NCBI GenBank assembly: GCA_023251555.1
Contig: JAHEYN010000015.1
Coordinates: 18,288 to 74,750 of the forward strand
DNA: 56,463 bases
Source: Bacteroidota bacterium
GTDB taxonomy: Bacteria > Bacteroidota > Bacteroidia > AKYH767-A > JAHEYN01
Direction: 5' to 3'
The position numbers and the translations under genes were made by a program. The notes under the pieces are model-generated. The model had not been told where the DNA came from and ran no database searches. It saw only the letters and a list, made by a program, of their open reading frames with translations. Every line of letters begins with the position of its first letter. Position 1 is the first letter of the stretch. This document shows, piece after piece, positions 25,635 to 33,900 of this stretch.

Positions 25635-25661
25635 CAGGGCAGTTTTGTGTGGTTTAAGTTT

Positions 25662-25669
25662 CAAAAATA
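25662..25669 (-). promoter_or_regulatory. -7 box of the RCC1-repeat gene
   Basis: Minus strand TATTTTTG (TAnnTTTG), 27 bp upstream of the start at 25634. It supports that start rather than the ATG at 25664. Confidence 0.45.
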
Positions 25670-25829
25670 CAGATGAAAAACAGGAGAATGCCTGATGTTA
25701 GTTCATAAAAAGCAAAAATCCATTATTTATATTTTTATATAATATTTAGCAAATACAGCAGATAAGATTGGTAAAATGTAAAATTCAAAAAATAAAACTT
25801 CTGCCAATTCTCAACAAGCAATGGAGTGC

Positions 25830-25896
25830 CAAAATGGTATTAACCCCGCCGCAAGTCCAGGGACATCTTGTCCGCCGTAGCAGAACGCGAAAGCGG
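25830..25896 (-). repeat. Dispersed GC-rich repeat element, copy B (inverted)
   Basis: Read on the minus strand it begins CCGCTTTCGCGTTCTGCTAC, then GGCGGACAAGATG, and ends near GTTAATACCATTTT. It matches copy A at 20887-20952 with two substitutions in the first 30 bp. It starts one base downstream of the stop codon of the Sua5-like gene and is inverted relative to copy A. Confidence 0.75.
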
Positions 25897-25897
25897 A

Positions 25898-26518
25898 TCA
25901 AAACAGGCTTTCCGTGCTTCCCTTGCCCTCTCTTAAAATAACAGGATCTGCTCCTGTGCAGTCAATTACTGTTGAAGGTTCATTGTCTCCCATACCACCG
26001 TCAATCACCATGTCGGCAAGTTTAGCGTATTTTTCGTGGATGAGCGTGGGATCCGTAGTGTAGCCTGAGATTTCATCCTCATCATGTACGGAAGTTGACA
26101 TAAGGGGATTGCCCAACTCCTTTACCAGCGTTCTGGCAATGTTATTCCCGGGGACTCTTATCCCTATTGTTTTTTTTCTGTGTCTGAAAACTGAAGGGAC
26201 TTTATTCCCTGCGGGAAGAATAAATGTGTAAGGGCCCGGCAGCGCCCTGTTCATGAGTTTGTATATAGAGCGGTCAAATTGTTTTGTAAAATCCGAGAGA
26301 TGGCTGAGGTCATGGCAGATAAAGGAAAAGTCGGCCTTCTCCAACTTTACTCCTTTGATCCTGCAGATTTTCTCGACAGCTCTTGTGCTGTATATGCTGC
26401 ATCCCAGAGCGTAAACCGTATCAGTTGGAAAAATAATCACCCCGCCTTCGCGCAGGCACGCAACTGCTTTGCTTATCTCCCTGGGATAGGGGTTGTCAGG
26501 ATGGATCCTGAGAAGCAT
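25898..26518 (-). CDS. Sua5/YciO/YrdC family protein (threonylcarbamoyl-AMP synthase-like)
   Basis: 206 residues, one YrdC domain. Seen: GGVIIFPTDTVYALGC (25-40), ICRIKGVKLEKADFSFIC, LPGPYTFIL and IGIRVPGNNIA. The family makes threonylcarbamoyl-AMP for the t6A37 tRNA modification. This short form with the KxxKADFSF variant resembles YciO more than TsaC, so the activity is uncertain. It lies 2 bp downstream of the transaldolase-like gene on the same strand. Confidence 0.9.
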   Translation of the reverse strand: MLLRIHPDNPYPREISKAVACLREGGVIIFPTDTVYALGCSIYSTRAVEKICRIKGVKLEKADFSFICHDLSHLSDFTKQFDRSIYKLMNRALPGPYTFILPAGNKVPSVFRHRKKTIGIRVPGNNIARTLVKELGNPLMSTSVHDEDEISGYTTDPTLIHEKYAKLADMVIDGGMGDNEPSTVIDCTGADPVILREGKGSTESLF

Positions 26519-26520
26519 CC

Positions 26521-27168
26521 TTATTTATTATGGTCGGCAAGGAATTTTGCAAGACCAATGTCCGTGAGCGGGTGTTTGAGCAAATCCATGATAGCGCTCA
26601 GCGGGCAGGTAACCACGTCTGCTCCCGCTTCAGCGCAGCGAACAATATGTACGCTGTGGCGTATGGAAGCGGCAAGTACCTGTGTCCTGAAATTGTAGTT
26701 TTTATAGATATGCACAATCTGTTTAATGAGCTCGATGCCGTCAACGGAATTGTCATCCAGACGTCCTATAAACGGCGAAACATATGCTGCACCTGCTTTT
26801 GCGGCAAGGATGGCCTGGCCGGGCGAGAACACGAGTGTGCAGTTTGTGCGTATGCCTTTGTTTGTGAAATACCTGATAGCTTTCACTCCGTCCTTAATCA
26901 TGGGTACTTTCACAACAATCCTCGGGTGGAGTGCAGCCAGCTTCTCGCCTTCTTTTATCATCCCGGCAAGGTCGGTGGAAATAACTTCTGCGCTTACATC
27001 CCCCTCAACAATGTTGCATATGTCTGTATATAACTTTTCAATGTTGGCCTGCCCCCTGATGCCTTCCTTCGCCATCAGGGATGGGTTGGTAGTTACGCCG
27101 TCAAGCACGCCAAGATCCTGAGCTTCCTTTATCTGGGACAGGTTTGCAGTGTCAATGAAGAATTTCAT
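26521..27168 (-). CDS. Small transaldolase / fructose-6-phosphate aldolase
   Basis: 215 residues, the short FSA/TalC type. MKFFIDTANLSQIKEAQDLG and GVTTNPSLMAKEG at the N-terminus, the Schiff-base lysine K87 in RIVVKVPM, TLVFSPGQAILAAKAGA, and YVSPFIGRLDDN. Enzymes of this group are either transaldolases of the pentose phosphate route or fructose-6-phosphate aldolases; the sequence does not tell which. Confidence 0.95.
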   Translation of the reverse strand: MKFFIDTANLSQIKEAQDLGVLDGVTTNPSLMAKEGIRGQANIEKLYTDICNIVEGDVSAEVISTDLAGMIKEGEKLAALHPRIVVKVPMIKDGVKAIRYFTNKGIRTNCTLVFSPGQAILAAKAGAAYVSPFIGRLDDNSVDGIELIKQIVHIYKNYNFRTQVLAASIRHSVHIVRCAEAGADVVTCPLSAIMDLLKHPLTDIGLAKFLADHNK

Positions 27169-27241
27169 GGCTTAATAATAATTTTTGTAAAAGTAGCAAT
27201 TAGGCGATTATCTGTTGATAAATGGCATCAGAATTCCCCGG

Positions 27242-28513
27242 TCACACATAAAGCGGGAACTGTTCCATGAAGCTGTTTACCTTTTTTCGTACGCTGCTTA
27301 TAACTCCGGGGTTTTCGGGGGAGTGGAGCACTTCGTGAATAAATTCAACGATGGGAGGGATATCTTTTTCTTTCATCCCCCTGCTGGTGATGGCCGCTGT
27401 TCCCAGGCGCAGCCCCGAAGTAACCATGGGTGACTTGTCGTCGAAGGGTACCATGTTTTTGTTTGCAGTGATATCGGCCTTCACCAGTGCATTTTCTGCA
27501 AGCTTCCCTGAGATATTTTTATTCCTGAGATCAATGAGCATGCAGTGGTTGTCAGTACCCCCGGAGATAATCTGGTATTGCTTCCCGGTGAAACATTCTG
27601 CCATTGCCCTGGCGTTGTTCATGACCTGCCTGCAATATTCTTTGTATTCCTCCGTAAGCGCTTCCCCGAAAGCCACGGCTTTGGCGGCAATGACATGCTC
27701 AAGCGGCCCGCCCTGAGTCCCCGGGAATACAGCAGAGTCCAGCAAAGATGACATCATGCGCACTTCGCCTTTGGGGGTGGTGATTCCCATGGGATTGGGG
27801 GAATCTTTTCCCATCATGATTAAGCCGCCTCTCGGCCCGCGCAGTGTTTTATGAGTAGTGGTGGTAACCACGTGGCAGTGGGGAAGAGGGTTGTTGAGCA
27901 GCCCGCATGCAATCAGCCCTGCCGGGTGCGAAATATCTGCCATCAGAAGGGCCCCGATCTTGTCAGCCGTTTTGCGCATTCTTTCATAATCCCAGTCCCT
28001 TGAATAGGAAGATGCTCCTGCAATGATGAGCCTGGGCTTCTCCTGTAATGCAATCTCCTCCAGACTGTCCTGGTTTACCCTCCCGCTTTCCCTGTCCACC
28101 CCGTAAAAACAGGCTTTGTATAATTTTCCCGAAAAGTTGACCGGGGATCCGTGTGTGAGGTGCCCTCCGTGCGAAAGGTCAAAGCCGAGTATTTTATCTC
28201 CGGGCTTAAGCACTGCAAGCATGACTGCGGCGTTGGCCTGGGCGCCCGAATGAGGTTGTACGTTTACCCATTCGGCCCCGAAAAGTTTTTTGACACGATC
28301 TATGGCAAGCTGCTCTACCTTGTCAACTACTTCGCATCCTCCGTAATACCTTTTTCCGGGGAGTCCCTCAGCGTATTTGTTGGTGAGGCAGGAGCCCATG
28401 GCCTCCATTACCTGCCTGCTTACGAAGTTTTCGGAGGCAATGAGTTCAATGCCATGCCTCTGGCGCAGTAACTCTTCATTAATAAGGTTGAAAATGGTTT
28501 CGTCGCGTTTCAT
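27242..28513 (-). CDS. glyA: Serine hydroxymethyltransferase
   Basis: 423 residues. PLP enzyme that converts serine and tetrahydrofolate to glycine and methylene-tetrahydrofolate. Seen: [19 protein letters not shown] (23-41), [28 protein letters not shown] and the PLP lysine K222 in [14 protein letters not shown]. It is 25 bp downstream of a sugar nucleotidyltransferase gene on the same strand, so the two may share a transcript. Confidence 0.98.
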   Translation of the reverse strand: MKRDETIFNLINEELLRQRHGIELIASENFVSRQVMEAMGSCLTNKYAEGLPGKRYYGGCEVVDKVEQLAIDRVKKLFGAEWVNVQPHSGAQANAAVMLAVLKPGDKILGFDLSHGGHLTHGSPVNFSGKLYKACFYGVDRESGRVNQDSLEEIALQEKPRLIIAGASSYSRDWDYERMRKTADKIGALLMADISHPAGLIACGLLNNPLPHCHVVTTTTHKTLRGPRGGLIMMGKDSPNPMGITTPKGEVRMMSSLLDSAVFPGTQGGPLEHVIAAKAVAFGEALTEEYKEYCRQVMNNARAMAECFTGKQYQIISGGTDNHCMLIDLRNKNISGKLAENALVKADITANKNMVPFDDKSPMVTSGLRLGTAAITSRGMKEKDIPPIVEFIHEVLHSPENPGVISSVRKKVNSFMEQFPLYV

Positions 28514-28538
28514 AACGGTTATTTGTGTTGTTGAACTA

Positions 28539-29546
28539 TCAGCCGAAATCGATTTCGGTGTTATCGCCTATATTCAGGCTCTGGTTGGGAACTTTAAGAG
28601 TGGCATCGCTGCCTATCACCGAGTGGTGAAGCACAGCGTTCCTTAATTCGGAGAATGACCCGATGATGGAGTCTTTCAGGATGGAGTCGGAGATGACAGT
28701 GTTTTCACCTATGGATACGTTAGGGCCGATGATGGAGTTGGAAATTTTACAGTTGTCCGACACGGATACCGGCGGGATGAGAATTGAGCTTTCGAAATGC
28801 CCGGGAGGCGTTTTTCCGGCAGCAAGCTTTTTCAGCAGTACCGCATTGGTTTCAAGCAGGCTGGCCTTACTTCCGCAATCATACCAGTTCTCTACAGGGA
28901 AGGTGGTTATCCTGGCCCCCTTTTCAATCATTTTCATGAGGCCGTCTGTGAGATGGAATTCATTTTGGGTTTTAATGTTGTTATTTATGTTTTGTTCGAT
29001 AGATTCAATTAACAGTCCCGATTCTTTTATCTTATATATCCCTACCAGCGCCAGGTTGGAGGTGGGGATATTCGGCTTTTCAATGACCCGTTTGATAAAC
29101 CCATTCTCATCAAGCTCAGCCACTCCGAAACTCCTGGGGTCTTCAACCCTTTTTACCCCGAGGGACGAGTAAGGAAGGTTTATAATGGACCTGAGGTCTA
29201 CATCAAAGATGGTATCTCCGAGTACGATCAGTATTTCATTACCCGGCCTGATTTCGTTCCTTGCCAGCCATACAGCATGGCCTATACCCTCCCTGGGTTC
29301 CTGTACGATAAAGGTGGATTGAATAAGCGGGTATTTGTTTTTTATAAAAGATTCAATCTTGTCCCCAAGGTATCCTACTATAAAAACAAATTCGTTAAAT
29401 CCGGTCTCGGTGAGGCTGTCAATGATATGAGAAAGGATGGGTTTGCCTGCCACGGGAACAAGCGCTTTAGGCTGTGTATGCGTGTGGGGCCTTAAGCGGC
29501 TTCCTATGCCCGCTACGGGAATGATGACTTTCGTGCCCTGATTCAT
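28539..29546 (-). CDS. Sugar-1-phosphate nucleotidyltransferase with left-handed beta-helix tail
   Basis: 335 residues. The N-terminal NTP-transferase domain (1-235) has the [20 protein letters not shown] signature, [20 protein letters not shown] and VEKP-like VIEKPN. The C-terminal part (about 250-325) has hexapeptide-type repeats ([15 protein letters not shown]). Close in layout to long glucose-1-phosphate thymidylyl-/uridylyltransferases. The sugar and nucleotide cannot be read directly. It may feed the surface-glycan operons to its right. Confidence 0.88.
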   Translation of the reverse strand: MNQGTKVIIPVAGIGSRLRPHTHTQPKALVPVAGKPILSHIIDSLTETGFNEFVFIVGYLGDKIESFIKNKYPLIQSTFIVQEPREGIGHAVWLARNEIRPGNEILIVLGDTIFDVDLRSIINLPYSSLGVKRVEDPRSFGVAELDENGFIKRVIEKPNIPTSNLALVGIYKIKESGLLIESIEQNINNNIKTQNEFHLTDGLMKMIEKGARITTFPVENWYDCGSKASLLETNAVLLKKLAAGKTPPGHFESSILIPPVSVSDNCKISNSIIGPNVSIGENTVISDSILKDSIIGSFSELRNAVLHHSVIGSDATLKVPNQSLNIGDNTEIDFG

Positions 29547-29563
29547 GGTCGCAAAAATGTCTG

Positions 29564-29571
29564 CAAATGTA
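29564..29571 (-). promoter_or_regulatory. -7 box upstream of the nucleotidyltransferase-glyA pair
   Basis: Minus strand TACATTTG (TAnnTTTG), 17 bp upstream of the start at 29546. No TTTG is seen at -33. Confidence 0.4.
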
Positions 29572-29574
29572 GTA

Positions 29575-30030
29575 TTATTTCTTTATTTGCCTGGCCAGGG
29601 CGAAGGCCGGAAGCATGAGAAGAACGAGAACGGGCGACTGCACAAATCCCATGATATCCCTCGCGACCCTGTAGCCGGGGATGTCGTTCCCCGAAAGATG
29701 TCCGGCGTATAATGAGAGGAGGGCAAGCAGCATAAGAAATAGGTAAACGGCAATAGTGATTTTTATGAATATCTTCTCCCTGTAAAGCAGGTATAGTATG
29801 AGGCATCCGTCAAGGAGGTACAGGTCGCTGAATAACTCTGTCAGTATCCACTTGAGGATGTAGTATATGTTATCGAACCTGTACAATCCGATGGCCGTTG
29901 TTCCCTTTGGCGTTCCGATAATTCTGTTTATGTTTTCAAAAACATAGTCTCTCAGGAATCCTACAGAGAAAAGGACAATGAATAACAGCAGCAGGACAAC
30001 ATGTTTTTTTTTATTTTTTCCGGATTCCAT
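29575..30030 (-). CDS. Exosortase-associated membrane protein (probable)
   Basis: 151 residues from the ATG at 30030, 5 bp after the exosortase stop. An earlier in-frame ATG at 30069 would overlap the exosortase by 34 bp. It has about four membrane segments (near 10-27, 72-86, 89-113 and 131-145 of the short form) and no known catalytic motif. Position and topology match the small membrane companions that accompany Bacteroidota exosortases. Its role is unknown. Confidence 0.75.
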   Translation of the reverse strand: MESGKNKKKHVVLLLLFIVLFSVGFLRDYVFENINRIIGTPKGTTAIGLYRFDNIYYILKWILTELFSDLYLLDGCLILYLLYREKIFIKITIAVYLFLMLLALLSLYAGHLSGNDIPGYRVARDIMGFVQSPVLVLLMLPAFALARQIKK

Positions 30031-30035
30031 CTGAT

Positions 30036-30554
30036 TTATTTTCCCCGTCTGCTGAATTTGTTTACCCATAACATCCAGAGTGAAAAAATACAGATGTAAG
30101 CTATTATGGTGAATGTGTAAGTGTGGTTAAAGTTCATCCATCCGGGCCGGTATAGCAGCACAATGCACAGGCCTGCTATTCTCACAATATTTATGATGTG
30201 GATGATGATTATCCCCGAAGGGATGAAAACCAGTTTGTATTTTATCTTTCCGGGATAGGCAATGATAAACCCGCTGAACAGGGCAAAAAGGTTAAGCCCG
30301 TTGCAGGGATCTCCTATCCAGAGCCCGGTGGTGGGAACTATTCCTGTGAGACGGTTTCTTGAATAAACCGTAAAGCCCAGGAATGAAAGAATTTTTTTGC
30401 TCAGGTTAATGGCATTGTAGGTGACAAAGTCATCCAGGTGCTTTGCGGGATGAAGCAGGAGGTCATAAACAATGTACCAGGAAACATAAAGCCCGCATGC
30501 AATAGCGAGGAACCGTACTAAAGGTCTGTTCTCTTTTAAATAGTGGATGAGCAA
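30036..30554 (-). CDS. Exosortase/archaeosortase family protein (small Bacteroidota type)
   Basis: 172 residues from a TTG at 30554; no in-frame ATG exists between the preceding stop and this point. It has about five membrane segments. The family catalytic triad is visible: C84 in GDPCNGLNL, R125 in NIVRIAGL and H144 in FNHTYTF, each at a membrane edge. Exosortases are thought to cleave and possibly transfer proteins carrying a C-terminal sorting signal. The likely substrate is the small protein encoded 30 bp upstream. The size and gene order fit the XrtX/XrtF-like Bacteroidota forms; the exact subtype was not determined. Confidence 0.88.
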   Translation of the reverse strand: MLIHYLKENRPLVRFLAIACGLYVSWYIVYDLLLHPAKHLDDFVTYNAINLSKKILSFLGFTVYSRNRLTGIVPTTGLWIGDPCNGLNLFALFSGFIIAYPGKIKYKLVFIPSGIIIIHIINIVRIAGLCIVLLYRPGWMNFNHTYTFTIIAYICIFSLWMLWVNKFSRRGK

Positions 30555-30584
30555 AGCTGGCCCGCGGAATATACGGAAGTCCTG

Positions 30585-30830
30585 TTACTTCCTTTTTTTC
30601 ATGGAGTCGTAAATCTTTTTTGAACCGTAGGCTGCTCCTGCAGCAAGGAGAATGCTTATGCCACCGTCAATGGGGATTACGGGAGGACCAGGCATGGGGG
30701 GAGGAGCAAGGCATACCTGCGGAAAAACGAACAGGAGCAGGAGAACAGGCAGAAAGAGAAATATACCGCTGCAAATCCTTAGAACGCGTCTCAACAATTT
30801 TTTTTGTTTTTTAACTGTGTCTTTTCCCAT
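30585..30830 (-). CDS. Small exported protein with a PID-type C-terminal sorting signal
   Basis: 81 residues. A basic start (MGKDTVKKQKKLLRRVLR) and a hydrophobic stretch (about 21-42) form a signal peptide. A very short proline-rich middle (APPPMPGPPV) runs straight into PIDGGISILLAAGAAYGSKK and a short basic end (KKRK). This tripartite end (Pro-Ile-Asp-Gly-Gly motif, hydrophobic helix, basic cluster) matches what I know as the PID-CTERM signal. The mature part is nearly nothing but the signal. It lies directly upstream of the exosortase. Confidence 0.8.
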   Translation of the reverse strand: MGKDTVKKQKKLLRRVLRICSGIFLFLPVLLLLFVFPQVCLAPPPMPGPPVIPIDGGISILLAAGAAYGSKKIYDSMKKRK

Positions 30831-30855
30831 ATTCTATATCGCTTCACGCTTTTTG

Positions 30856-30863
30856 CAAAAGTA
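30856..30863 (-). promoter_or_regulatory. -7 box of the exosortase mini-operon
   Basis: Minus strand TACTTTTG (TAnnTTTG), 26 bp upstream of the small sorted protein. A TCTG near -33 (30882-30885, spacing 18) is a partial match to TTTG. It makes 30830-29575 an independent three-gene unit. Confidence 0.5.
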
Positions 30864-30902
30864 GGAAACTTTTGGATGAAGCAGAGCCGGTACCCGGAAG
30901 TT

Positions 30903-33900
30903 TTATTTCTTCAATTCTACTTTCTTGTTTAATGCCCTGTTCCCGGATTGAACATTTACGAGGTAAATTCCTCCGGGTGCAAAAGACAGATCGATGGATA
31001 AAAGATTTTTATCGGCAGAGATGTTTTTTACCTCCGATACCTTTTTGCCGAGAACATCATAAATGGACACCGAAGAGTTAACAGCCTCAGAATAGTTAAA
31101 ATTGATATTGATATGGCCATCCAGGCTATTAATGCTGATTTCATCGGAAGGAATAGGTTCTGCTTCTGCAGGTATTGTTTGCTGGGGGCCTATATGAAGC
31201 ACGAACCGTGTTTTCCTTTCTTTGTCTGACGCGGCATCAAAGGTGTAACTGTTGCGGGTCATGTCTGTGATCTTGCCGTTATCCAGATCTTCGAGTGTTA
31301 CAGAAGTCCCGGAAGGGAAACTGGCGAGGTTTTCTGCCGAGATGGTATAGCTTCCTGTTGCGCCAACATGCAGGGCAACGGGTATATCATAGCCTCTGTT
31401 GAGGGCAGGAAAAGTGTTCACGGTAAGGGGCAGTTTATCTGTGCTGAGCGTGGAAAGATTGGGTATAAGGGAAGTCGGGCTGAACAGCCTGTGTGAGTCG
31501 TATTCAGGCTCATAAGAGGTTTTCGCATCTTTTGTAAATCTTACGAGCGCAGCATCGGAAAAATGTTCAGGGCTGTTATTATCCACTACCCTCAGTCTCA
31601 TCAGGTCAGGCAGGTTTGCAATAGTACCATTACCGTTTTTATAGAAGGAGGGATCCTGGCTGCTCTTTACACTTTCAGGACAGGTAAGTGAGGGAGAAGA
31701 AGCTGTGGTTTGGATCCAGAAGGCCTGCATAGAGGCAATATACCTCGTTCCGTTTCCTCCAACCCCTGTCTGGTAAGACCTGTAGTCGCTGATGGTCTCA
31801 TCCCATATATAGAAGGTGGTCGCGACATTGGTTTTGGTAGTCCATGCCGCATCCCAGTCAATGGCAGAAGGGTAGGGATTGCTTACCAGATTCCAGCCGT
31901 CATTCACAGGGTCTCCGGGCCCGGTAGGGTTATAGGTTACATTAAGATTTGCCGCTCCTGATTTGGGTGTGCCTGTGATATCCACGGTGGCGGGCAGGTT
32001 GCTCTGGAAGAAATAAAGGTCATAACCTCTTCCGTTCACCATCAGGTCTGCAGTTCCTCCTGCAGGCACAACATAGGTGTTGGCCCAGTCGCCGGTGGTT
32101 GATTCATCATAGTAGTAAAGGCTCGGAAGCTGTGTCGGGTGCCTGTCCACGAGGCCCTGAAGTGTTACATCATCATCCAGCTGGAGTATGGTGGCATCGG
32201 TCATGGGAGATCCGATCATGTGATAGCAGGCGCTTCCTGCCACATAACGCTGCATCACTACTGTTCCGCTGATAGTTCCTCCCCCGGTATTGTCGGCAAT
32301 GCGTGCGGTTCCGTTTCCGTCAGAGATAAGTGTGAATGTCTGCCCGCTTACACTGAAAGTGCCTGCAGATACAGTAAGTGTTCCTGTAATGCTGGTGGCT
32401 CCGGCAAGTGATTTGGTCCCTGAGCCTGAGATGGTGAGGTTGGTATAGGTGGATGAGGGGACTTTGATAGTTTGTGCCCCGGCCCTGTTGTAATTTACCG
32501 TGTTTCCGCTTGCGCTGGCGGCAAGCGTGGTAAGGGTTACCGAAGATGCTCCTATGTTCAGCGTCTTGTTTGCCGCATTGGTAAGAGATCCGGCGCCGGC
32601 AAGAGTGGTTGTGATTGTACAGGTTCCGTTGTTGGTGTATGATCCTGAAACGGAAGCACTGGTAATTGTGACTGTATTAGCCCCGCTAAGTGTTTTGCCT
32701 GCCCCTGCAAGGGTATAAGTTCCGCTGTTTGAAGTGAAAGTGCCGTCGTTCTGAATATTTCCGTTTACGGTAAAGTCCTCTGCAGCTGTGCAGTTCCAGT
32801 TCCCTCCCGGGTTTACGGTAATATCCCCGAAAGTTTTTGTCCCTGCAGTTGAACTGATGGTGAAGGTGCCTGTAATGCTGGAAGTGCCTGTAACAGTCAT
32901 ATTATAGCCTCCGTTGCTTGCAGTGCCTGAAGCAACCGTGAAGTTATTGTTAACGGTGACAGCCCCCGTGGAAACAGCTCCTCCGGTGCTGGTTACATTG
33001 AGGTCGTAATAGGTGGTTTGTACCATGAGTTGGCTTGCAGATCCGTTGTAGTTAACTGTATTGCCTGCGGCTGTGGCGGTGAGGGTCGTAATGGTAGAAG
33101 ATCCGCCGATATTGAGTGTTTTTCCCCCTGCATTGGTCAGGGAGCCTGCGCCTGTAAGGGCGGTTGTTACAGATAATGTTCCGTTATTGGTGTAAGAACC
33201 TGAAACCGCTGCATTGGCAATAGACAGGGGGTTGTTGCCGCTGAGTGATTTCGCTGCCCCTGCAAGCGTATAGGTTCCTGCCCCTGAAGTAAAAGTCCCA
33301 TCATTCTGGATGCTCCCGTTGATTGTGAAATTTTCTGTTACTGTCGAATTCCATGTACCCCCTGAATTAACGGTGATATTGTTAAATACAGGCACTCCTG
33401 CATTGCTGGTAATGTTAAGAGTTCCGGTAACCGATGTGTTCCCGCTTACTGTGAAATTGTAAGCGCCTATGGCCAGTGTTCCCTGGGCTACATCAAGATT
33501 GTTGTTTACAGTGATAGCGCCATTGACAGAGGCAGTGCCTGCACTTTTGGTGACAGACAGATTATAATAGGTTGTGGTGCGGAGAGTCTGTGCTCCTGCT
33601 CCGTTGTAGTTTACTGTATTGGTGGCAGCGGTGGCAACAAGGGTTGTAATCAGTGCTGTGCCTCCGAGGTTGAGTGTCCCGGTAGCCCCCTGGGTAAGGG
33701 AACCTGCTCCGGAAAGTGCTGTCCCGACAGTAAGCACTCCATTATTGGTATAGCTGCCTGCACCTGAGATAGTTACGTTGGAGATGGCTGTTGAGGATGC
33801 GCCGCTGATCGTCTTTCCTGCGCCTGAAAGTGTATAAATTCCACTGTTACCGGTGAAAGTCCCGTCATTGGCTATGTTACCGGTAACGGAGAAGTCCTCC

